NCBI GenBank assembly: GCA_026196615.1
Contig: JAPHSW010000125.1
Location: 1-34,536, forward strand
DNA: 34,536 nucleotides
Origin: Gammaproteobacteria bacterium
GTDB lineage: Bacteria; Pseudomonadota; Gammaproteobacteria; GRL18
Direction of reading: 5' to 3'
The translations under genes were made by a program, and so were the position numbers. Positions 7,028 through 13,224 of this stretch are shown here, one piece after another. Below the pieces are notes generated by a model that saw only the letters and a list, made by a program, of their open reading frames with translations, ran no database searches and had not been told where the DNA came from. The number at the start of each line of letters is the position of its first letter. Within the stretch, counting starts at the first letter, position 1.

Positions 7028-9097
7028 ATGCATAGTAGTGGCTTTTTAATACTCCTGTTTGTTATTTCTTCCCTCCTTATTGGCGCATTGTTAAAAGTCT
7101 TCATGCGTAATAGTCGATTACCTTACACTGTTGTTTTATTATTAATTGGAATCATTGCTGGCGGTGCAAATCATTTAGGTGTGTTCGGGCAGGATACCCT
7201 GGTGAGTAGTACTTTTGTTCAAGTTGGTCATATTGATCCACACCTGATACTTTATCTTTTTTTACCCACTCTGATTTTTGAATCTGCTTATTCAATGGAA
7301 CCGCATCTTTTTTTCAGAATTGCACCTCAAATTATTCTTTTAGCCATAATTGGTCTTATTATTTCTATGCTGCTCAGTGCCTTTGCAGTGAGTTGGCTTT
7401 TGTCCTGGAGTATGGGAGTTGCCTTGCTTTTTGGAGCTTTGATCAGTGCGACTGATCCTGTGGCTGTAGTTGCTTTATTAAAAGAAAAAAGCTCTCGTAA
7501 ACGCCTGGAGACACTTATTGAAGGTGAATCTTTATTGAATGATGGTACCGCAATCGTTTTTTTCTCTCTTTTTTATGGATTTGCCCTTGGAACCACTACG
7601 GAGATTAAAATGTTACCTGTGGTGGGTGAATTTTTATGGGTAGTTACAGCGGGTTTGTTGATAGGCGCGGCTATTGGCTGGGGAGTATTATGGATTATTG
7701 GTCGATTAATTAACCAACCAATGATTGAAATTACTTTGTCTATAACTGCTGCTTATCTTACTTTTATGATTGCAGAGTTTTTACATGTCTCAGGTGTTGT
7801 TGCTCTTGTTTCTTTGGCACTGATGTTTTCAACCATTGGTCGTATTCGTATTTCTCCTGAGATATCACATTTTTTGCATCAATTTTGGGAAGTCATGACC
7901 TATATGGCCAATACTCTGATATTTTTAATTGTTGGCATTGTAATTATGGCGCATACGACCTTTGATTCGCCAAAGCTCTGGTTGACTCTGGGAATACTGT
8001 ATATTTTGCTAACCATTATTCGTAGTGTTTCTGTTATTGTGCTTATGCCATTACTTGAAAGAATTGGTGTTGGTATTAACAAGAAAAAAGCCACAGTTTT
8101 GGTTTGGGGTGGCTTACGTGGAGCTGTCTCATTATCCTTAGCACTTTCTTTGGCACAAGATACAGCGATTCCAGAGCAGCTACGTGAACAAATTCTTTTT
8201 TTGACTGCGGGTATTGTTTTTCTTACGATTGTTATTAATGGATCGACAATGGAATGGTTATTACACTCACTCAAATTAGATAAATTACCAGCAGCCAAAG
8301 AAGCATCAGTTCAAAAAGCTCGGCAGGGACTTGATGTGCAAATGAAAGCCTTTCTTAAGACACTGGCTAATAATCCATTTTTCAATCGAGTTAAACTGGA
8401 TTCATTGGCCAGTTTTATGAATCAGAACTATGCTCAAAAAAAATCATCAAGTATCGATTCTATGTACTCTGAGAAACCTGTTATTAATTCTGATGAGGCT
8501 AGAGTGGCATTTATGCGCAGGCTTCTTGAAATTGAACGAAGTGACTATTGGCGACAATTTGAAGATGGGCACATTGGACGACAGGCAGCCTTTTTGTTGT
8601 CTCGCTCAATTGAAAATGCACTGGATAATAATCCTGTTATTGCACCACGGCAAACCCTTGATTCGGTATTAAAGGTGCCTACTCCTCCAAAATGGTTGCA
8701 TAAATTACCCTTTATGGGTTCCTCAATGGAAGAATGGCTCTTTACACATTTGTCATTAAGTTACGATATTGCTCGTGGTTTTGTTACGGCACAAGAAGAA
8801 ATGCGGACTCATATTAAAGCGTTGCAGCCTGATGAACAAACAGGGGCTGATATTGAAGATATGATTGATAAAAATTGTTCTCAAGCTTTTAGTTTTACCC
8901 GACATGTTAGTAATGAGTTTCCAAAACTGATCACGCAACTGCAATCTAAATCAGTCAGACGACTGTTATTGAATCATGAACGTTCATTGATTTGGAAAAT
9001 GGAACATGATGGTATACTTGAAGCATCTGAAGCACAACATCTGATTGATAATATTGAATCTCAGATGTTAAAAATGAGACGTGAAGAGAATCAATAA
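7028..9097 (+). CDS. CPA1-family Na+(K+)/H+ antiporter
   Basis: A 689-residue membrane antiporter. The first 420 or so residues are a 12-13-helix CPA1 (NhaP/NHE-like) core with the ion-binding signature SATDPVAVVALL (Asp143) and the GESLLNDGTA motif (Asn171-Asp172). The later WGGLRGAVSLSLALSLA segment is also typical. The C-terminal 270 residues are hydrophilic and helical, a cytosolic tail that in this family tunes activity by pH or ion level. It exchanges Na+ or K+ for protons across the inner membrane. ATG at 7028 has GGAG at 7015-7018. The next gene starts only two bases after the stop, so the two are almost certainly co-transcribed. Confidence 0.93.
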   Translation: MHSSGFLILLFVISSLLIGALLKVFMRNSRLPYTVVLLLIGIIAGGANHLGVFGQDTLVSSTFVQVGHIDPHLILYLFLPTLIFESAYSMEPHLFFRIAPQIILLAIIGLIISMLLSAFAVSWLLSWSMGVALLFGALISATDPVAVVALLKEKSSRKRLETLIEGESLLNDGTAIVFFSLFYGFALGTTTEIKMLPVVGEFLWVVTAGLLIGAAIGWGVLWIIGRLINQPMIEITLSITAAYLTFMIAEFLHVSGVVALVSLALMFSTIGRIRISPEISHFLHQFWEVMTYMANTLIFLIVGIVIMAHTTFDSPKLWLTLGILYILLTIIRSVSVIVLMPLLERIGVGINKKKATVLVWGGLRGAVSLSLALSLAQDTAIPEQLREQILFLTAGIVFLTIVINGSTMEWLLHSLKLDKLPAAKEASVQKARQGLDVQMKAFLKTLANNPFFNRVKLDSLASFMNQNYAQKKSSSIDSMYSEKPVINSDEARVAFMRRLLEIERSDYWRQFEDGHIGRQAAFLLSRSIENALDNNPVIAPRQTLDSVLKVPTPPKWLHKLPFMGSSMEEWLFTHLSLSYDIARGFVTAQEEMRTHIKALQPDEQTGADIEDMIDKNCSQAFSFTRHVSNEFPKLITQLQSKSVRRLLLNHERSLIWKMEHDGILEASEAQHLIDNIESQMLKMRREENQ

Positions 9098-9099
9098 TT

Positions 9100-9519
9100 A
9101 TGCGTATATTGCTGTGGTATTGTGAGAAATTTGATTGGACACCAGCTATCAAAACATTAGATTCAGAACCTGAACTACTCATTGGAATAAAGCAGGGTGA
9201 ATACCAGGATACTGTAGTGGCATTCATTCATGTTGAACCAACAGATGTGCTTGAAGGCAGTTCTTCTGAAAAAAAATTACTCAAACATTTAAAATGGCTT
9301 GCAAAAAAATGGAATAATAGTCCAATCATTTTGCATTCGTTTACACATTTGGGTGAGGAAAAAGCAGATGCACAAGACGCACGAAATTTATTGAATCGAG
9401 TCGAAACCAGGTTGAAAAAGGTTAACTATGATGTTATTCAAACACCATATGGTTATTTTCTGGATTTGGATATGCAAGCAAAGGGACATCCTTTGGCAAG
9501 AATATACAAAGAGTTTTGA
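9100..9519 (+). CDS. Stand-alone ThrRS-editing-domain-like protein
   Basis: A 139-residue protein resembling the N-terminal editing domain of archaeal threonyl-tRNA synthetase (DTD-like fold; Pfam tRNA-Thr_ED). Shared features are the MRILL start, VAFIHVE, the HSFTHLGEE segment (His83), the ETRLKKVNYDV helix/strand, and PYGYF followed eight residues later by KGHPLA. In archaea this domain hydrolyses mischarged Ser-tRNA(Thr); bacterial ThrRS uses an unrelated editing domain, so the role here is uncertain. From memory, archaeal enzymes have Tyr120, Lys121 and Glu134 where this protein has Phe120, Leu121 and Arg134; His83 is kept. It starts two bases after the antiporter stop with no clear ribosome site, suggesting translational coupling. 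Confidence 0.8.
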   Translation: MRILLWYCEKFDWTPAIKTLDSEPELLIGIKQGEYQDTVVAFIHVEPTDVLEGSSSEKKLLKHLKWLAKKWNNSPIILHSFTHLGEEKADAQDARNLLNRVETRLKKVNYDVIQTPYGYFLDLDMQAKGHPLARIYKEF

Positions 9520-9647
9520 ATAGGATTCAGTTATAAAAACCTACCTATCATAATGACCTATAAATATTAGCTCTTGTAAATAAAATATTTACCTATATAT
9601 AAATAATTCTTATTTAAAAAATAACTGAGACTCAAAGGAAACATCAT

Positions 9648-10247
9648 ATGAATGAATCAATATTTAACAAAACTATTCAACTTATTGATTCGGCCAATAG
9701 CAAAGATCCTAATTCTGAAGAAAGTGAAGGTAAAAGCTGGCCAAAGGAATTATTATATTCACACAGAATGACTGAGATGTTGGAACGATATAAGCCGGAA
9801 TCTGATGAAATTATGGGACTGGCTATTCGTGGCCAGCATATTGAACGTTGGAAATCACCTCGAAAAGATTACCCTATGAATAAAAAAGGGTATTATCAAT
9901 GGCGTACTAACCTTTATAAATTTCATGCAAATACGGTTGGTGATTTGATGAAAGAAGCGGGTTATGATGATGCAAGTATTGAGCGCATAAAAACAGTTGT
10001 TGGAAAAAAAGATTTGAAACACAATCTGGATACTCAACTACTGGAAGATGTGATTGCTCTGGTATTTATTGAACATTATTTATTGGATTTTTATCATGAC
10101 CATCCTGAATATGATGAAGATAAGTGGAAAGTCATTATCGTTCGTACCTGGAATAAAATGACAGAAGATGGTCATAAATTTGCTCTGTCGGGTGCACTCA
10201 AGTTGCCTGAATCTTTAGTACCATTGATACAAAAGTCTATTGCTTAA
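9648..10247 (+). CDS. DUF4202-family protein
   Basis: 199 residues, soluble and all-helical, fitting the DUF4202 family. Conserved-looking histidines and acids are spread in an HD-domain-like pattern: His39 in YSHRM, His64 in RGQHIERW, His93 in KFHA, and Asp134 in LLEDVIALVF. This suggests a metal-dependent phosphohydrolase-like fold, but that is inference; no activity is known to me. ATG at 9648 has AAGGA at 9635-9639 (8-base spacing). It lies 128 bases after the editing-like gene on the same strand and may have its own promoter in that AT-rich gap. Confidence 0.78.
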   Translation: MNESIFNKTIQLIDSANSKDPNSEESEGKSWPKELLYSHRMTEMLERYKPESDEIMGLAIRGQHIERWKSPRKDYPMNKKGYYQWRTNLYKFHANTVGDLMKEAGYDDASIERIKTVVGKKDLKHNLDTQLLEDVIALVFIEHYLLDFYHDHPEYDEDKWKVIIVRTWNKMTEDGHKFALSGALKLPESLVPLIQKSIA

Positions 10248-10452
10248 TTATTTCACTTAACTTGTGAATGGAGAGGCTTATACATAATATAGGCTTCGAA
10301 ATAAAGAACTTGGTGTATGGAATTTGCTATCGATAAATGACTTACTATAATTAATTATTTAGGATAGTTGTTTCTAGAAGATAATTATCCTGATGTTTAT
10401 TTCAAATTTAGCACTCATCAGCGAATTTTGAGTGTAGTAATGGGCCTAATTT

Positions 10453-11115
10453 ATGAAATACACCATCTCTATCATATTGCTGATCAGTTTGTCTGGAATA
10501 AGTATTCCTCAAGTGTTTGCTGAGCCACCACTTGCTTATGAAGGGCGAAGGTTATATGTATCCTATTGTCAGCTTTGTCATGGAGAAGAGGGTAAAGGTG
10601 ATGGTGCTTTAGCTAAGGCAATGGAAATCAGTCCAGCTGATTTGACCACAACGGTTCGCTCCAGAAGCGATACCATTCTGACTAAAATTATTACAGGAAA
10701 TGGAAGGCAGACAATAACAGGACGTGACCGTCATAATTTACTCAGTGATGCTATGCCCGAATGGAAAGATATTTTTAATGAGACTCAGGTTAAATCAATA
10801 ATTGCTTACCTGCGTTTTATGAGTAATACAAAATTCAAATTAATGGGTGATCCACAGGTTGGTATGCAACTTTATCAAAAATATTGTCATGTCTGTCATG
10901 GTGTTGACGGAGATGGGGACGGCATCATGGTGAATCTAATTGGCATCTCGCCTATGGATCACACCAATCCAAATGAGACCAATAGTTTGTCTAATGAAAC
11001 CATTGTTCAAAGTATCCTTGATGGTAAAGGTCGATTTATGCCAGCATGGCGAGGAGTACTCAAACAATCTGATGCTGAAGCTCTGGTAAGCTATATTCGT
11101 CTTCTTTCTCACTAA
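10453..11115 (+). CDS. Exported di-haem cytochrome c
   Basis: 220 residues: a signal peptide (about 1-23, ending VFA), then two class I cytochrome c domains in tandem. Haem-binding CXXCH motifs are CQLCH (Cys39, Cys42, His43) and CHVCH (Cys145, Cys148, His149), each followed by G(E/V)xGxGDG. Likely distal methionines are in DAMPEW and GRFMPAW. It would carry electrons in the periplasm, possibly membrane-attached through an uncleaved signal. The duplicated domains (about 30% alike by eye) resemble cytochrome c4/c553-type proteins. Neither partner nor oxidase is nearby. The 205 bases upstream hold no other gene. Confidence 0.92.
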   Translation: MKYTISIILLISLSGISIPQVFAEPPLAYEGRRLYVSYCQLCHGEEGKGDGALAKAMEISPADLTTTVRSRSDTILTKIITGNGRQTITGRDRHNLLSDAMPEWKDIFNETQVKSIIAYLRFMSNTKFKLMGDPQVGMQLYQKYCHVCHGVDGDGDGIMVNLIGISPMDHTNPNETNSLSNETIVQSILDGKGRFMPAWRGVLKQSDAEALVSYIRLLSH

Positions 11116-11180
11116 ATCTTTATATGATAGAGTTTTCCGTAGAAAAATTGCCTTTGAACACTGTATGAACAGGCTTATTA

Positions 11181-11528
11181 ATGACAAAGTATAAAAAGCA
11201 ACAACCATCAGCAGAAACAGTTGATGAAGCAATGAAAATTGCTCGAGCGACTCAGAAACCGAATCAGAGTAAAGAGCAAACCAAGTTGATTGCCCAAGGT
11301 ATACAGAAGGGGATTGCTGAGTATAAGAAACAGCAAAAGGGTAAAATAAGAGAATTAAACAAATTAAAAAAACAGTTCAATACTCAAAAAGAGAGTCATC
11401 CAAGTAGTAATGATATATCCGATACAGAGAATAATGAAACTATTCAGTGTAAGACTCAGTGGTTGCCCTGGACTTTATTGATCATTAGTTGGATAGTTTT
11501 TGCTGTGTTGATTGGCACTTCAAAGTAA
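11181..11528 (+). CDS. DUF2956-family membrane-anchored protein
   Basis: 115 residues. The N-terminal two-thirds (ETVDEAMKIARATQKP, then QTKLIAQGIQKGIAEYKK) is the DUF2956 signature: helical, basic and probably cytosolic. A linker is followed by one membrane helix at about 95-111 (LPWTLLIISWIVFAVLIG), which makes it a tail-anchored protein. The function of the family is unknown. It starts 65 bases after the cytochrome gene and may share its transcript; the hairpin at 11607-11644 closes the unit. Confidence 0.85.
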   Translation: MTKYKKQQPSAETVDEAMKIARATQKPNQSKEQTKLIAQGIQKGIAEYKKQQKGKIRELNKLKKQFNTQKESHPSSNDISDTENNETIQCKTQWLPWTLLIISWIVFAVLIGTSK

Positions 11529-11606
11529 TGATAGTTATTAATATTCAGTGAAGTGTATTAGTCTCCAACTTAAAGTTCTGAACTGAATTTTCCATTATTC
11601 TAAAGT

Positions 11607-11644
11607 AAACAATCATCTTTTTTTAGAAAAAAAATGATTGTTTT
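11607..11644. terminator. Bidirectional intrinsic terminator
   Basis: AAACAATCAT (11607-11616) pairs perfectly with ATGATTGTTT (11634-11643). Inside it, a T7 run faces an A8 run, so the stem can extend almost to a 2-base loop. T-runs on both sides suit termination both for the DUF2956 transcript (plus) and for the 61-residue gene (minus). Confidence 0.7.
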
Positions 11645-11700
11645 CATTCTACCTATATTGCGTGTAAATATTTAAATTCACCTGGAATCTCTTTTATCAT

Positions 11701-11886
11701 TTAAATGAAATTGGCTTTTAGGTTTTCCCCTGTTGACCGTAAATATTGTGCCGATTTATTGAGAAAAATTTCTACCTTTATGTCTACAAGTTGCTGCTTC
11801 AATGATTCATCTAATGAATTAAAATCTTCGATATTAGTGTTAATTGGAATATTTTGTTCCTTGTTCTTTATCTGATGCATTTTCAT
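11701..11886 (-). CDS. 61-residue protein of unknown function
   Basis: A small soluble protein with no cysteine, signal peptide or membrane segment; the middle (about residues 25-55) looks helical. I do not recognise it. It is probably a real gene: ATG at 11886 has a good GGAG at 11894-11897 with 7-base spacing, it follows the DsrC-like gene by only 56 bases on the same strand, and a bidirectional hairpin terminator lies 57-94 bases past its stop. A second ATG two codons in is possible. A job together with the DsrC-like protein is inferred from position only. Confidence 0.6.
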   Translation of the reverse strand: MKMHQIKNKEQNIPINTNIEDFNSLDESLKQQLVDIKVEIFLNKSAQYLRSTGENLKANFI

Positions 11887-11942
11887 TGCTTATCTCCAGT
11901 CAAAATGTAAACAGTTAAGTTTTATACTGTTACAGTTGACAC

Positions 11943-12278
11943 TTATTGTGTAATTCCATGGCCTTTATAAGTACCATTTTGAACTGTATAGCCTGCGAGG
12001 TAGTTAATCGTATTGATTGGTCCATTCGGAAACAATTCATACAAATGTCGGTATCCACCCTGTGATTTATAATGTTTTTTTAGACTACTTCTCAACTCAC
12101 GCAAACTGGGCTCTTTAAAATCTGATTGTGAGTAGACGCTTTTGACAAAATCAATTGCATTCCAATGTTCATCTGTTAGTTTTATTCCACTGTTGAAAGC
12201 CAATTTCACAGTTTCATCAATTGTGTTACCAGAATTATTAAATTGAGTATGAAAAATATTGTTTAGAATGCTATACAT
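11943..12278 (-). CDS. Cysteine-free DsrC/TusE-family protein
   Basis: 111 residues, the normal length of DsrC/TusE proteins, which carry sulfur or form a DsrAB-linked trisulfide. The family features are KLTDEHWNAIDFVKSVY (compare SPEHWEVVRFVRDFY of TusE, from memory), LRELRSSLKKHY, and the GGYRHLYELFPNGP loop before the C-terminal arm. The arm (GYTVQNGTYKGHGITQ) lacks the near-terminal cysteine essential in TusE and DsrC, and there is no cysteine anywhere. Such variants have been described as regulatory-type DsrC homologues (RspA). ATG at 12278 has GAGG at 12287-12290 (8-base spacing). The frame stays open to a TTG at 12458, but that has no ribosome site and overlaps a good promoter, so I chose the shorter start. 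Confidence 0.8.
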   Translation of the reverse strand: MYSILNNIFHTQFNNSGNTIDETVKLAFNSGIKLTDEHWNAIDFVKSVYSQSDFKEPSLRELRSSLKKHYKSQGGYRHLYELFPNGPINTINYLAGYTVQNGTYKGHGITQ

Positions 12279-12428
12279 TAGTTTATCCTCATCTTTATTT
12301 AGTAAGTCTGGGTTAGTCGGTGGCTGGTTATCATCTGCTCCTAAGTAGCCAGAGTTTATTAAGTTTTCATCAAACTTATTATTACTTTTTTTATTCAGTT
12401 TATATAATACCGAAATGGTATGGTTTGT

Positions 12429-12458
12429 ATTGTAGCTATTCCTTACTGTTTTAGTCAA
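12429..12458 (-). promoter_or_regulatory. Sigma-70-like promoter of the DsrC-like gene
   Basis: On the minus strand, TTGACT (12458-12453) and TACAAT (12434-12429) are separated by 18 bases, a close match to the -35/-10 consensus. Transcription would start near 12422 and leave a leader of about 144 bases before the ATG at 12278. This is the main argument that the TTG at 12458 is not the start codon. Confidence 0.6.
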
Positions 12459-12638
12459 GTATTTTTTTCAACCGAAATATATCAGTTATGTTTCAAGAAT
12501 TTATTTTTCTTATTAAGTATCAGATTACAAAAGGAAAATCATTGAATGTGGAAGTTTGGATAGACGCTATTAAATATTAAAAAAAATGACCTTGCTTATA
12601 ATTTTAAATCATACTCAACTGGTATTGTATTAAAGATA

Positions 12639-12647
12639 TGCTATACT
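12639..12647 (+). promoter_or_regulatory. Extended -10 promoter of the Rrf2 gene
   Basis: TGCTATACT is an extended -10 element, 65 bases before the Rrf2 start codon, with no good -35 hexamer at the proper distance. ATACTCAACTGGTATTGTAT immediately upstream (12611-12630) could be a regulator site. IscR-like autoregulation would fit, but the match to known Rrf2-family sites is weak. Confidence 0.4.
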
Positions 12648-12711
12648 GTCCGAAGAAAACATCCAAAAGTGACTGTCAATTCCTGTATTTTTTGTCTAGT
12701 GTTGGATTCTT

Positions 12712-13161
12712 ATGATTAAAATTGGAAAACTTGCTGACTATGCTCTGTTAATTACAGACTACTTAGCATCATCAAGAGATTCTCTTTGTACTACTGAGGA
12801 GCTCAGCAAAGAGACTCACCTGCCTGTTGCAACTGTTCGCAAATTATTAAAAAAACTGGTTGACGCTAAAATTGTTAATTCTTATCGTGGTAGTAATGGT
12901 GGTTACAGTCTTTCATCTTCGCCTAAAGAGATATCTGTTGCGAAAGTAATTGTCGCTGTTGAAGGACCTATTGCTATTACGGAATGTGCTATCAGTAATG
13001 AAATTTGTAGCCTGTCAAATGAGTGCCATTTAAAAGGTAACTGGGGAATTCTCAATAAGTTCTTTGTGGATACATTAAACAATATTAGTATTGCTGATAT
13101 GTCTCGAGCCTTATCAGAACATCCAATAAAGCTTAATCTTGGTTTAAAATCCTGGAATTGA
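12712..13161 (+). CDS. Rrf2-family Fe-S regulator (SUF-regulator type)
   Basis: 149 residues. A winged-helix DNA-binding domain fills the first 80 (LADYALLITDYLA, then the recognition helix around PVATVRKLLKKLV and the wing SYRGSNGGYSL). It is followed by the dimer helix with Cys92, Cys99 and Cys105, spaced nearly like the [2Fe-2S] ligands of IscR. It best resembles the SUF-system regulators of gammaproteobacteria, which usually precede sufBCDS; here no suf genes follow, and the next gene is a copper ATPase 63 bases downstream. It probably senses Fe-S cluster status and represses or activates its neighbours. The link to copper export is inference. Confidence 0.88.
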   Translation: MIKIGKLADYALLITDYLASSRDSLCTTEELSKETHLPVATVRKLLKKLVDAKIVNSYRGSNGGYSLSSSPKEISVAKVIVAVEGPIAITECAISNEICSLSNECHLKGNWGILNKFFVDTLNNISIADMSRALSEHPIKLNLGLKSWN

Positions 13162-13224
13162 GTAACCACCATTTCGTTTCTTAAAATATCTGTTAAATAT
13201 AAATTACATTCAGGTTTATGAATA

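Noticed and set aside
7900-8298. 132-codon minus-strand ORF inside the antiporter gene
   Set aside because: It is a shadow of the conserved membrane helices on the other strand, with no ribosome site or family features.
9100-9519. Assignment as D-aminoacyl-tRNA deacylase (DTD)
   Set aside because: It lacks the SQFTL and NxGP-type motifs of DTD; the HLGEE and KGHPLA segments fit the archaeal ThrRS editing domain better, though the folds are related.
12279-12458. 60-residue N-terminal extension of the DsrC-like protein from a TTG start
   Set aside because: There is no ribosome site at the TTG, a consensus-like promoter overlaps it, and the ATG at 12278 has a good ribosome site and gives the normal family length.
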